Source: Antrodiella citrinella (Eukaryota; Basidiomycota; Agaricomycetes; Polyporales; Steccherinaceae). Taken from it: 64,000 nt of DNA. Each line of letters begins with the position of its first letter. The stretch's first letter is position 1. Made by a program: the position numbers and the translations under genes. This document shows, piece by piece, positions 12,088 to 23,160 of the stretch. Location of the stretch: the NCBI GenBank assembly GCA_004802725.1, contig SGPM01000142.1, positions 1 through 64,000 of the forward strand, read 5' to 3'. Under the pieces are notes generated by a model. That model did no database searches. It worked only from the letters and a program-made list of their open reading frames with translations, and was not told where the DNA came from.

Positions 12088-12173
12088 TGTTTTATTCCTC
12101 TTTATTCTCATCTTTTTTTCTTTCGATGCAGAGCTTATTTTGAGAGATCCACAGATTTCAAACCCGGAATTTA

Positions 12174-12196
12174 CTCTCTCTCTCTCTCTCTCTCTC
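12174..12196. repeat. CT dinucleotide microsatellite
   Basis: Uninterrupted (CT)n of 23 bases, downstream of the tRNA. Confidence 0.95.
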
Positions 12197-12972
12197 AAAT
12201 ATTTGCAGACATTTTGAACGTTGAGTGGCGTAGACANGGCAGCTTGTCACGGCTAGCAACCGGCTGAAGTGACTTCCAATAAGCTCTTGTACGCAAAGAC
12301 CACTGGCAGGTAACAACAACAACAGGATTCATACGCACNGTTCAAAGAAGGACTGNTGTATCGGATGTATCCGATCGCGAATTGTTCTCGATTCCAACCG
12401 ATTCCAAGAGTCCACTGCGAAAAAGAAAACGCAGAAAGGCTAAACGGTGTCGGCTACGACGCTGGGCTCNTTTTCCGCTGACTGGAGTAGCGTCCACCAT
12501 TCGATCCAGATGTTTCTGGCACCATCGTGTTCGTCTCACTAGAGATGGGTATGCCGTATTGCTCGCGGAGCGCAATGGTCTGCTTGCGGATTNCTGCGAT
12601 AATATCCTCCTCGGATCCATACCTGGCATGGAGCTCANCCTTGAATGTCGCGCTTTGCNCGGNTTTTGCGAACAGATTTGGTAGTCGAGAGCGACGACGC
12701 NTGAACGTTGAGCGAATTGGTCGCGACGTTCGNGGGAGCCGGTGNAAGTGGCAGCGGTGGCATGAACGTCGTCGACGCGGTGCTCGAGGNTNNATNGNNN
12801 GTNNGATAGANGNNNNNNNNNNNNNNNNNNNNNNNNNNNNNNNNNNNNNNNNNNNNNNNNNNNNNNNNNNNNNNNNNNNNNNNNNNNNNNNNNNNNNNNN
12901 NNNNNNNNNNNNNNNNNNNNNNNNNNNNNNNNNNNNNNNNNNNNNNNNNNNNNNNANTGANNNNCNTNTANN

Positions 12973-14113
12973 CTTACCTTGTAGCGGCGGACCAGGTAGG
13001 TGGGTTCATGACAGACCAGGGTTCCCTTCCTGGTGCACGTTGGATGGGATGATGGATGGGCGCATGAGGGCCAAAGAACGGGGGTTCCCTGCGTCCCGTA
13101 CGGTGCGCAGGCATGTCGTCGGAGAAATGATGGGGAAACGGAACAAGATGGGGAGACGGCGAAAACGCGACGGAAGTCGGTTTATATAGGCTGAGAACAC
13201 GCAGGGCAAAGGGTGTTGTGTTCTGTTCATGTTGAGCAGGGGCGACGCGACGAGGGACGAGGGTACGTCGGCGAAAGGGAGCGTGACGTGCGACGGGGCG
13301 ATGGCAGCCATCGTGGGGGGTCATCGTGGATCGACGCGACGCAAGCATGGGATGAACGGCCCGGGGTGAAAGAAGCACAACGGCGGGCACGGCCGTAGGT
13401 GTCCGGTAGCACGAGGCGAATTCATGACCACGTTGGCGCGTTCAAATTCATACGTAGAGGTTACTTACTGGTACTCTGGTGAGGTATGCGTGGCAATAAT
13501 ATGCACCTACTATGGCCATGGGCGAGTCCTACTGCGTCGTGCGATGACGAGTGAATTCGAAATGCAGAGAAATGTGGAAGCTTGAAATAAGGCGCTCGTA
13601 ACGCTTGCCACTCGCTCACCACTTGCAATGGCAAACCTCGGAAAACGACCTCTTGATGATAACGTGCAGAAGAGATCGTTATGGCAATCATTTGCTGGTA
13701 TGCCGTCCCATCTAGGAACATTATTGTCGACGAAGTCTGACGTTGAGGCGGTTTTGCAGTACTTCCAGCTCAGACACGACTCCGAATTTCCTTGGCAGTC
13801 ACCGCCTTTGCCGTAGCAGGGATATACATCTCTGACCAGTTGGAGAAGATATCACCACCACCGCCACAGTCTTCTCCAAAACCATCCGAGTTCGTCGATG
13901 CCGCTGATTCAAATGGCTCACAATGAACACGTAGCAATACTGCGATGGAACAACGATACAATTGGCTATACTACATACAATGATTCACAATACGAGACGT
14001 GTGGGATGAGAAGGAGAAAGAATTGGGCACAGTCAATGGGCTAGCAATAGTATGTTTTCAATCATGGGAACCCTCCTCCGCATTGACCACCCTGCGCGCA
14101 GCTCGTTGAATAG
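12973..14113. other. No convincing gene
   Basis: GC-rich DNA after the N run, then mixed sequence. Several short frames exist on both strands, but none has domain-like content, splice support or family resemblance. A 5' exon of a gene lost in the gap cannot be excluded. Confidence 0.45.
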
Positions 14114-15325
14114 TCAGGCAATCCCTCCGTACACACTCTCCCCGCCGATACTCCTCATCGAGATACTCCTTGTTCTGGGCGAGCGAGGCGGGTCCTGGAA
14201 TGGATCCAGTTGTGACCGTTGTGACTTGCTGCGTGCCAAAGTTGCGCCAGTGTTGAGAGATTGTAATCGGGGCGACGAGGGAATGCTGCTGGGAGCGGCA
14301 CTGGGCTTGGGCAGCGGGGTGTCTGGGGGCGGCGAGAAGACGTTGTAATGCGGTATCGGATGGACGGGGACCTGGTGTGGGCTCATCGCAGAAATGTCCA
14401 TCTCCTGACTGGCGCTCGCGTCGGTGTTGGTATCGTCGGCGCCGTCCCTCAGGGGACTCCGATTGTGCTGCGGTCTCGTCCAGCCACCCTCGTTCGTCGT
14501 CGTACTGGTCGTCTTGTTCTTCATCCCCGTCTCGCTGCTCGGGAAACTCGTAAAGCTTGGGTACCTGTGTCGGTCATCGCCGAACCGAACCTCCCAGCTT
14601 GCCTTCTCCCAGTCCGGGACCAGTTCTTCCTTGTCCTTCCCAAGCTTCCTGCCCCTCCCCTTCCCGATCACGTCTTTGACAAAGCGCCACCACTGGTCGA
14701 AGAACACGGCCAGGAGCAGGATGGCAGAGACCGTGCTGAAGGCGATGACGGCTACGCCAATGATCTTCCATTGCTTAATAGCCTGGTCCTTCTTGCTCGC
14801 CGCGTCTGAGATTGGGGTCGAAGTCGGTAAAGTATAAGTTGGCGTGCTTGCCCAAGACGTCATGATCGTGTTCCCGGCCGTGGGGCTTGGGATCGGCGGG
14901 AGAGTGCCAATGACGGAGTACTTGCCCTGGGTCGTAGTCGTAGACTGAGAGTGAGGAGACGTGGTAGAGCCGGTCGTCGTAGACCCAGGGTTCGCGAGGT
15001 GCCCTAGAAGACCGTCTTGAGTGAAATGGGCTCGTTGTGAAGAGACCAGCTCGTTCGCGTCCCTTCCGTGCGTAGCTTCGGCTCTGTGTCCGTCTTGCCC
15101 ACCGTTCGGCGTCGGTCCGCCATAGTTCAGAGTGTCGAATATTTCGTAGAGGGCTCGGCGTCCATGGGGGTCGCCGAGAGATGGTTGCGTGGGCTGAGGA
15201 GCAGTGGTTGGAGTCTCAGCGTAGTAAACTGTAATACCAGTCGGATTCGCCTGGACATAGCCGAGTCGTAGAAGCAGCCATACAGGGATAGTTTGTGCGA
15301 TGAAAAGCCAAAGTTTCTTCTTCAT
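14114..15325 (-). CDS. Single-pass membrane protein with signal peptide and Ser/Thr-rich ectodomain
   Basis: A single exon of 403 aa. I start it at the ATG of MKKKLWLFIAQ (15325) because a signal peptide follows at once (residues 1-26, ending YVQA). The outer part is Ser/Thr/Pro-rich (about 105-175), likely O-glycosylated. A transmembrane helix follows at about 187-209 (IIGVAVIAFSTVSAILLLAV). The cytosolic tail begins with a basic patch (KGRGRKLGKDK) and is rich in SP/TP sites. This plan resembles fungal cell-wall stress sensors of the Mid2/Wsc type, but there is no cysteine-rich WSC head, so the function is inferred only. The gene diverges from the UCS chaperone gene, which starts 436 bases away. 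Confidence 0.8.
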   Translation of the reverse strand: MKKKLWLFIAQTIPVWLLLRLGYVQANPTGITVYYAETPTTAPQPTQPSLGDPHGRRALYEIFDTLNYGGPTPNGGQDGHRAEATHGRDANELVSSQRAHFTQDGLLGHLANPGSTTTGSTTSPHSQSTTTTQGKYSVIGTLPPIPSPTAGNTIMTSWASTPTYTLPTSTPISDAASKKDQAIKQWKIIGVAVIAFSTVSAILLLAVFFDQWWRFVKDVIGKGRGRKLGKDKEELVPDWEKASWEVRFGDDRHRYPSFTSFPSSETGMKNKTTSTTTNEGGWTRPQHNRSPLRDGADDTNTDASASQEMDISAMSPHQVPVHPIPHYNVFSPPPDTPLPKPSAAPSSIPSSPRLQSLNTGATLARSKSQRSQLDPFQDPPRSPRTRSISMRSIGGESVYGGIA

Positions 15326-15761
15326 GATGTTGGAATGTCTGCTGTACCAGGCCCTCAAGTTCGTTGTTAGTTTCTGATCGTCCGGGATGGTAAGGACCGT
15401 CGGTGGAAAAGAGAGGGAGAAAGATAGAGGCACGCGGCCCTTATTGGAAAGGCCAGCTTGTGAAGGAGTGGAAAGGGTTTGACTTCGTATACCGACGCAG
15501 TTCAAGAAAGGGAAGGACAAAGATGAACGGTGAATTCGAACTGAATGTTGAGTGGCGGCCCGGCGTGTCCGGTAACACATAAGCGCTCGTGGTAGCATCA
15601 TCATCCAAATCCGAGTGGACATTTCTTGTTCACGTCCTCTTGCTCATTCACCAAATTCACTATCTCGGCTTTCGATGTGAGTAGCTCGAGTATATTCGCG
15701 ACGACGACTTCGTGTAAAAACTTTCTTACCGTCGCATAGCATTCGGTGTTGCATTTTCGCC
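15326..15761. promoter_or_regulatory. Divergent intergenic region, membrane protein / UCS chaperone
   Basis: 436 bases between two divergent start codons, so it must hold both promoters. A possible TATA-like ATATTCGCG lies near 15692, and no clear shared operator is visible. Confidence 0.5.
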
Positions 15762-17975
15762 ATGTCTGATGCCCAGCCGGTCGTGAAAGCAGTAGCAGTG
15801 GACGAGGAGACCAACCTGGACACCATTCTCAAGAAGTCTCAGGACAAATCTTGGTCTATCCTTTTTCCAGACGAAATCCAACTTCTTCTCACCGCGTTTC
15901 TACCGTCCCAGCCGCTCGCGTTTCGATCCAAGGCGTACATCGTCTTATCCGCATTCTCTCAGCGGCTTCGAGAACTTGCGCCTAAAGCCAAGCTTTCAAA
16001 TCGACAAGATGGACCCGACGTTTCCACCCAGTCTATAGTGAACGCGCTTTCGCCTTCGTTGATATCCAAACTAGGCGACACTACGGAGCCAGACATCCTA
16101 GCAGGTCTAACGTTCCTCGTCGCCCTCTTCCAAACCGACTGGCAAGCTGCCTCGGCCATACTTCTTCAGGATGGCGTATATGATACCCTGGAAGATATAC
16201 CCGACCTCCTCCCCGCCTCCGCCTCCGTCTCTCTGGCTCTCGCACATCTCATCGCACAAGCTGCCGGACACAAATCTTGCCGCACGGTCATAAGCAGCCA
16301 GACAGTCCAATGGTTGGAGGAGAAGGCGCGTCAGAAGGATGATACCTCTCTCAGGGCTGCCGCCGCGGTTGCGCTGGTCAAGTTGAACAAAGGGAATCTA
16401 GCGGATGCTGCTGCCAACCCGCTCGCTGCTGCGTCACCAGCGTCGGCTTCTGTCGGGTCTGCAGGCGGCGGGGACGCCGATCTTGCTCAGCTGATGAAGA
16501 GATTAGTGCTGGACGCGCCGACCTCGTCTCCGTCGTCTTCTATTCAGGATGCTGTGGAAGGCCTGGCGTATATGAGCGCAGACCCGACGATCAAGGAGAT
16601 GTTGTCGTCAGATGCCAAGTTCTTGTCCCGTCTGTTTGCTACCGTTCCGCGTCGCAAAACCTTGTGGTCCGAATCTTCTGAGGACATGGGCATGACACCT
16701 CTGTATGGGACCATCCTCATCATCTCAAATCTATGTGCTTATCGGCCACGACGTACAGAGGAGGAAACCCAGATTGCAAAGCTACGCAAGTTGGCGCAGG
16801 CCGGTGGTGCGAACTCAGGGTCAAAGGTTGACGATGTTACTGAGGAGAACAAGCTGGACGACAAAGACCATGTTCTTGCTCGAGGACGGAGATTACTCCA
16901 GGTGGGCGTGATGGACGCACTCACTTCTGCCGTGAAAGCCACCGAGAGTCGAGCTGTTAGGTTGGCTGTGGGCAAAGCGCTGTTGAGCCTTGTCGAGGAT
17001 AACACAAGTAGAGGCAAGATCCTGCAATCAGGCGGTGCGAAAGCGTTGTCTACCATAATTCAAGATATGTTGTCCTCAGCACCCTCTGCTGCTGGACCCG
17101 ACAAAGGCAAGACGCCTTACCTCGATGCATCCGATCTTGAGCCGATTCAAGCACTTGCTAAGCTCGCCATTACTGCGTCACCCGTTCAAGTCTTTGGACC
17201 CAATGCCGGTGCACTATACGACGCTATCCGCCCCTTTACTCTCATGCTCACGCATCCCTCTGCCACACTACTCCAACAGTTCGAAGCCATCATGGCACTC
17301 ACGAACATGTCTTCTACCTCACCCGACGCTGCAGACAAGATTGCACACTCCGAGGGACTCTTCAGCAAGGTGGAGCTCCTTATGCTGGAGGATCACACCC
17401 TTGTTCGGCGCGCATCCATCGAGCTGGTATGCAACCTGATCGCGGGGAGCGACGATGTGTTCGAGAAGTACGGCGGCAGGAGCGGAGAGTCGTCGAAACG
17501 CAAGCTGCAGGTGCTTGTTGCGCTCTGCGATGTCGAGGATCTCGCGACGCGGTTGGCGGCGAGCGGAGCTGTGGCCACCGTCAGCGATTCCCCCGTTGCG
17601 TGTGGTCATTTGCTGGAGTTGCAGAAAGAGAAAGGGAGGGTGCTGCCTATCCTTGGACAGCTAATTGACCCTTCGATCTTGCCGCCCTCTGATGACGCGA
17701 CATCGGGAGTGGAAGAGCTCGAGGAGACCGCGGGGGGTGCGGATCCTGGTCTGGTTCACCGGGGCGTTATGTGCGTCCGCAATTTCCTTGTCGGCATCAA
17801 GGAGAATAAAGAGGGAAGCAAAGAGGTTGCACAGGACGCACAGAGGATAGGGCTTGTCCAAGCTCTTGCAGGGGTGTTCAAAGCGAACTCGTCCAATCGT
17901 AGCTCTCCGCTATTGCGACCTGCTGCAGAAGCGTTGAAGTGTCTCATGGAAAACGGTATCCCTATCCAGACATGA
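15762..17975 (+). CDS. UCS-domain myosin chaperone (Cro1/She4/UNC-45 family)
   Basis: 737 aa in one uninterrupted exon, start ATG MSDAQPVVKAV. The protein is an armadillo-like helical repeat solenoid (for example AVRLAVGKALLSLVEDN, RRASIELVCNLIAG and AAEALKCLMENG at the very end). It matches the central plus UCS regions of fungal Cro1/She4 and lacks the N-terminal TPR domain of animal UNC-45, as expected for fungi. UCS proteins fold and stabilise myosin motor heads in the cytosol. The next gene downstream on the same strand, 467 bases away, is a class I myosin, a known UCS client class. The absence of introns contrasts with the 17 exons of that myosin. Confidence 0.88.
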   Translation: MSDAQPVVKAVAVDEETNLDTILKKSQDKSWSILFPDEIQLLLTAFLPSQPLAFRSKAYIVLSAFSQRLRELAPKAKLSNRQDGPDVSTQSIVNALSPSLISKLGDTTEPDILAGLTFLVALFQTDWQAASAILLQDGVYDTLEDIPDLLPASASVSLALAHLIAQAAGHKSCRTVISSQTVQWLEEKARQKDDTSLRAAAAVALVKLNKGNLADAAANPLAAASPASASVGSAGGGDADLAQLMKRLVLDAPTSSPSSSIQDAVEGLAYMSADPTIKEMLSSDAKFLSRLFATVPRRKTLWSESSEDMGMTPLYGTILIISNLCAYRPRRTEEETQIAKLRKLAQAGGANSGSKVDDVTEENKLDDKDHVLARGRRLLQVGVMDALTSAVKATESRAVRLAVGKALLSLVEDNTSRGKILQSGGAKALSTIIQDMLSSAPSAAGPDKGKTPYLDASDLEPIQALAKLAITASPVQVFGPNAGALYDAIRPFTLMLTHPSATLLQQFEAIMALTNMSSTSPDAADKIAHSEGLFSKVELLMLEDHTLVRRASIELVCNLIAGSDDVFEKYGGRSGESSKRKLQVLVALCDVEDLATRLAASGAVATVSDSPVACGHLLELQKEKGRVLPILGQLIDPSILPPSDDATSGVEELEETAGGADPGLVHRGVMCVRNFLVGIKENKEGSKEVAQDAQRIGLVQALAGVFKANSSNRSSPLLRPAAEALKCLMENGIPIQT

Positions 17976-18442
17976 TGCGATGTTAGGGAAGAAGACTGAA
18001 GAAGAACACAATCCTTTGTAGCATATAATTTCGATATGTACTGTTAGCGGTCTGAGTGTAGCACCTATCTCGATATTTTTCGGACTGACGATGACTGATG
18101 ATGCTGCGGAACAGCGGGCCGGCGGTCAAACGCGGGCGCGCGAGTGTCTGTCGTCGTTTGTCGTCTGCGTCGCACAGCACCTTCAACTTGTGCCCGACTT
18201 CGCAGCTTTGTCTTGTATATTCCTCAACTTGTAAACTAAACGACACCGCCCTATTGCGCGGGGTTATTCATATCACGACTATATTCAATCATCGGGACCC
18301 GCACGCCGAAGACTAGGGACTATCTTGCGACATATATCTACACCCTCGACCCCGACATTTCTCTGTCTATAGGAGATCTCGTTCTCGCGACACAACAACT
18401 ACGCAATACTAGTCATCTTGGGTTGGCATACCTGGTGTAGCA
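17976..18442. other. Intergenic, terminator of UCS gene and promoter of MYO1
   Basis: 467 bases, no reading frame with support. The sequence just before the myosin start is C/T-rich, as in many basidiomycete promoters. Confidence 0.5.
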
Positions 18443-21400
18443 ATGGTGAGCATATGTATGGACTTATGTGTGTACATGCTCTAAGCCATACCATCCTGCA
18501 GGCGCCATCCAAGAAAGCAGGCAAAAAGAACACATCTGCCCCGTCCAAGAAGGGCGGGCCCGCCAAAGTTGCCAAGGTAAGTGCTGCATCCTCGAAACAT
18601 ATCTGCGGGAGATATTGATGGCATCTGGGACGCAGGCGGATTGGAAGGAAGGGTTCAAGAAGAAAACGGTCGGCGTGACTGACATGACCTTGCTGAGCAC
18701 GATCACGAACGAGAGCATCAACGAGAACTTGCAGAAGCGGTGGACGAATGGTGATATCTACACATACATTGGGTCTGTGTTGATCTCCGTCAATCCATTC
18801 CGAGGTGCGTCTCGTACAAATATGTCTGCTGTGTCTCCGATCCTGAATCGTCGTCATCCCAAGATCTCGGTATCTACACCGATGAAGTCCTGCAACGATA
18901 CAAGGGGAAGAACAGGCTCGAGGTTCCTCCACACGTCTTTGGTATTGCGGAGTCCGCGTACTACAATATGAACGCGTACCATGAGAATCAGTGCGTGATC
19001 ATCTCTGGAGAGTCGGGTGCTGGGAAGACGGAAGCGGCGAAGAGGATCATGCAGTACATTGCTGCCGTCTCCGGTGGGAACGACAGCAGCATTCAGGAGA
19101 TCAAGGACATGGTTCTCGCGACAAATCCGCTGCTGGAGAGTTTTGGTTGTGCGAAAACGTTGAGGAACAACAACTCGAGTCGACATGTGAGTGCTATCAT
19201 GTCGTGTGCTTCAAATTTTGCTGACCAGCTTGCAGGGTAAATACCTGGAGATTATGTTCAACGACCACGGAGAACCGATCGGCGCACAGATCACGAATTA
19301 TCTGCTGGAAAAGGGTCGTGTCGTGGGACAAGTTGATAATGAGAGGAACTTCCACATCTTCTATCAGTTCACCAAATCTGCGTCTCCAGAACAGCGTGGT
19401 AGGTTTTATCCGTTCTGTGTGTCCCTTGGATGCTTATTGAATGGGCGCAGAGACATATGGTATCCAAACCCCAGATGCATACGCTTACACGAGCATGAGC
19501 AATTGTCTGGACGTCGCTGGCATAGATGACACCAAAGATTTTGATGAGACTCTAGTGAGTTGCATAATCTACAATCTACGACGTTTCTCTGACGGTTTCC
19601 ACAGAGGGCAATGCAAGTCATCGGTCTCACCGACTATGAGCAAGCCGAGATCTTCCGCAATCTTGCCACCATTCTGTGGCTTGGTAACGTTCAGTTCTCC
19701 GAAGCAGACGACGGCAACTCCGAGATTGCGGATACGAGCGTGACCGATTTTGTTGGTTACCTCATGGAAGTGGACCCAGCCCTAATGCAAAAGGCACTTT
19801 GTACGAGGGTCATGGAGACGCAACGAGGTGGGCGGAGAGGGTCAGTATATGACGTACCCTTGAATCCAGCTCAAGCGAACTCTGGGAGGGACGCGTTGGC
19901 GAAGGCCATCTATAACAACGTGTTCGAATGGATAGTGTCAAGGGTCAACTTGTCGATGAAGGCAAGGTCTGCCTCTGCGTCACTCATTGGTATCCTGGTA
20001 CGACCTCTATTACACCACAGCCTACGCAATATTGCTGATTTCCAGGAATCAGGATATCTTCGGCTTTGAGATCTTTGAGGTACTGAATGCCTTCCAAACT
20101 CTATCTGCCGGATCGGTTTTGACGTTGTTTTGACAGGACAATTCATTCGAGCAGCTGTGCATCAACTACGTGAACGAGAAACTCCAACAGATCTTCATCG
20201 AATTGACCCTCAAGACCGAACAAGAAGAATATGTCCGAGAGCAGATCAAATGGACGCCTATCAAATACTTCAACAACAAGATTGTGTGCGATCTCATTGA
20301 AGAACGTCGTCCCCCGGGTATCTTCGCTGCCCTCAATGACGCGTGCGCAACAGCCCATGCTGACCCTACCGCCGCCGATAACTCTTTCGTCCAACGGTTG
20401 AGCGCATTGTCGTCAAACCCACATTTCGAGACTCGGGGTTCGCAGTTCCTGGTGAAGCACTACGCAGGAGACGTGATGTATAACATCTCTGGGATGACGG
20501 ACAAGAACAAGGACGTGCTTGTGAAGGACCTGTTAGATGTGATTGGCACCAGCTCGAATCAATTCTTGCAGAGTTTGTTCCCTGACAGGCCTGATCCCAA
20601 TAACAAGAAGAGGCCGCCTACTGCTGGTGATAGGATTAAAGTGAGTGTATTCTCTTAACTGTAACGTCCATTCACTGAGATATGCGGTCCCAGCAATCTG
20701 CGGGTGCCCTGGTGGAGAACCTCATGCGGGCACAACCATCTTACATCCGAACCATCAAGCCCAATCAGAATCGTTCTGCTACTGAATACGACGTCAAAGC
20801 CGTTCTCCACCAAGTCAAGTATCTCGGTCTGCAAGAGAATATCCGTGTTCGCCGCGCCGGATTCGCCTACCGTAACACATTTGAGAAGATGGTGGAGCGG
20901 TTCTACTTGCTGTCGCCTGCGACATCGTATGCGGGTGAGTATACTTGGTCGGGGGATGCGAAGAGTGGGTGCGAGAAGATTTTGGCGGACACGGGTATTG
21001 CGAAGGACGAGTGGCAGATGGGCATGACGAAGGCTTTCATCAAGAATCCTGAGACGGTGAGTAGTCACGTCGTCTCTTGTATACATCGGAAGTTTCGGTG
21101 AACTGAACTGAATTATAGCTGTTCGCTCTCGAGACGATGCGTGACCGATACTGGCACAACATGGCAGCCCGCATTCAGCGTGCGTGGCGGAACTACATGC
21201 GTTATCGGGAAGAATGTGCTCGTCGTATACAGCGCTTTTGGAAGAACAACAAGGAAGGCCTTGAGTATGCCAAGATTCGAGACTACAGTCATCAGGTCTT
21301 GGCCGGAAGAAAGGAGCGTAGACGGTTCAGTCTGCTCAGTTACCGACGGTTCATGGGTGATTATCTGGATGTCAATGGCAAAAGCGCGTTGGGCGAGATC

Positions 21401-23160
21401 TTGACCAGTGTTTGTGGAACCTGTGAGCGAACAGAGTCTCATGAATGCACGTGCGGAAGTGATACTAATCGAGACATCTCATCAGCCGATCACGTCGTTT
21501 ATAGCTCGAGGATTCAGGTTCTGGTCTCAAGGATTGGTCGTTCTAGTAAACCCAGTCCTCGCTTTTTAGTTGTCGTCAGTGTTTCAAACATGTTCATGTT
21601 GGCGCTACGTCTCATTGCCCCTTTCAGACCCAAAAGGCAGTATTCATCGTCGCTCTGCAAACACAGGGAATGTATACTATGGAGCGCAGGATCATGCTCA
21701 GCACTATCAGGTCCATCTCGATGTCAAACTTGCGGGACGATTGGTTGGTAAGTACTACGAGACTGAAACCTGTGCAAGTCGTTGAAAGTATGATACAGGC
21801 ACTCAACCTTGGCCCTACGGAAGAAGGCGATCCATTCATCAACTGTGTCTTCAAGACAGAGCTTGTCACCCACCTTCTACAGCTGACCAGTGCAACAATC
21901 AACGTCCTGATTGGCCCTACGTATGTTGTCTATCTTGTCATGGGAAAGTTAGTACTGAACAGTATTCAAGCATGGAGTACACCAAGAAGAAAGAGAAGAA
22001 GGACAATGTCAAGGTCATCAAGGACGAGAGTATTCTAAGGAATGATTTGTACAAGAGCCATGCCATCCATGTCCCCTCTGGTGAACCGGCCAGTAGTCTG
22101 TCACGTCCCCCCGCGAAACGTAAAGAAGGTGTAGTTCGACCTATCACTCAGGGAAAGCTCCTTAAGCGAGGCGGTCCATCGGTACGAGATTTTCGTCTGG
22201 ATAATTGAGGTAACTGTAGACTGACCTTGACTCTAGAAACCGACAGGCTCTGCAGCTGCGAGACCGAAACCAGCTACTCAGCCCCTCGCTGGCAAATCGG
22301 CGATCGCACCAGCCGCAAAGCCAGCTCCTCACGCTCCTGCGGCCGCCTCTACTGCTACATCTCAAGTGCCGCCGCCGCCTCCCAGCCGTGCGCCGGTTCC
22401 TCCCCCTCCCCCTGCAGAGCCGGATGTCGATATGTACAAAGCCAAGTTTGCGTTCGAGGGTCAACCAGGAGAGATGTCGTTGGCGAAAGACGACCTTGTG
22501 GAGTTAGTTGAGAAAGATGACAACGGCTGGTGGCTAGTGAAGAAGGATGGTGTCGAAGGGTGGGCACCGTACAACTACCTCGAGCTTGTGCCTCGTAAGC
22601 CCAAGCCTGCTGCCGCACCTCCGCCGCCACCTCCACCACCGCCAGCGGCACCGAGAGCCATTCCTGCAGCCCCCGCCCCACCCATCCTTGCCAACCCCAC
22701 TGCGAAGCCAGTGGCTTTCCCTGGAGCTTCCAATGGGTCTGCCGTGCCTAGCTGGAAGAAGACGCCCTCTTCTTCATCTGGCACGAACGGCTCGTCTCTC
22801 AACACCACACCTGTCACCTCGCGGCCGACGAGCGCAGTAGGAGGTGGAAGAGCGCCGCCGCCACCTGTAGGCACGAAGCCTAAACCGGCACCACCACCTG
22901 TAGGTGCCAAGCCTGGCGTACATGCACCCGCTGGTAAACCTGCGGTGCCTACGGCTCCGAGACCGCCCGCTGCGGGAAGTGTGAGAGCGCCTCCAAAATT
23001 GGGTGCAGGAGGAAGCAGCGGTGGTGGGAAGCCCGGGGGGATCGGTGGGCAGATGGATCTTGCTGCAGCAGTGAGTGTCTCGTATGCTGTCTTTGTATTG
23101 CACTGCTGACACTGTGTTCAGTTGGCGAAACGAGCTCAAAAGATCGCAGAAGACGACTAG
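18443..23160 (+). CDS. MYO1: Class I myosin (long-tailed, SH3-containing)
   Basis: Actin motor of endocytosis and polarised growth, 1280 aa, 17 exons joined in phase: 18443-18445, 18502-18576, 18636-18804, 18864-19186, 19236-19398, 19451-19554, 19605-19997, 20053-20079, 20137-20640, 20694-21056, 21119-21422, 21486-21574, 21628-21747, 21799-21920, 21971-22181, 22237-23070 and 23122-23160. Motor motifs: P-loop [12 protein letters not shown], switch I NNNSSRHGKY, switch [11 protein letters not shown]. The TEDS-rule site is a serine in [11 protein letters not shown], activated by PAK/Ste20 kinases in other fungi. Two IQ-like helices follow ([17 protein letters not shown]), then TH1, a proline-rich stretch, an SH3 domain ([12 protein letters not shown] to WAPYNYLEL), proline runs and a short acidic end (AEDD). 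The first exon is the start codon alone. Confidence 0.96.

Larger units (their letters stand above)
11438..12972. other. Poorly resolved stretch with scattered N and a gap
   Basis: Isolated N calls start at 11438 and thicken to an almost continuous N run from about 12790 to 12972. The pattern of single N bases, rather than a clean scaffold gap, suggests a collapsed repeat or two differing alleles. Apart from the tRNA and a CT repeat I see no gene. Reading frames with many X here are not credible. Confidence 0.8.

Noticed and set aside
12178..12196. CT repeat as part of an LTR or polypyrimidine primer tract
   Set aside because: No flanking TG...CA repeat pair or reverse transcriptase sequence is visible in the window.
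14348..14837. Two plus-strand frames of 137-153 codons
   Set aside because: They lie opposite the membrane-protein gene, which has a signal peptide, TM helix and consistent codon use.
22575..22910. Gly/Pro-rich minus-strand frame opposite MYO1
   Set aside because: Antisense shadow of the proline-rich region and SH3 end of the myosin; composition explained by the CCG/CCT repeats.
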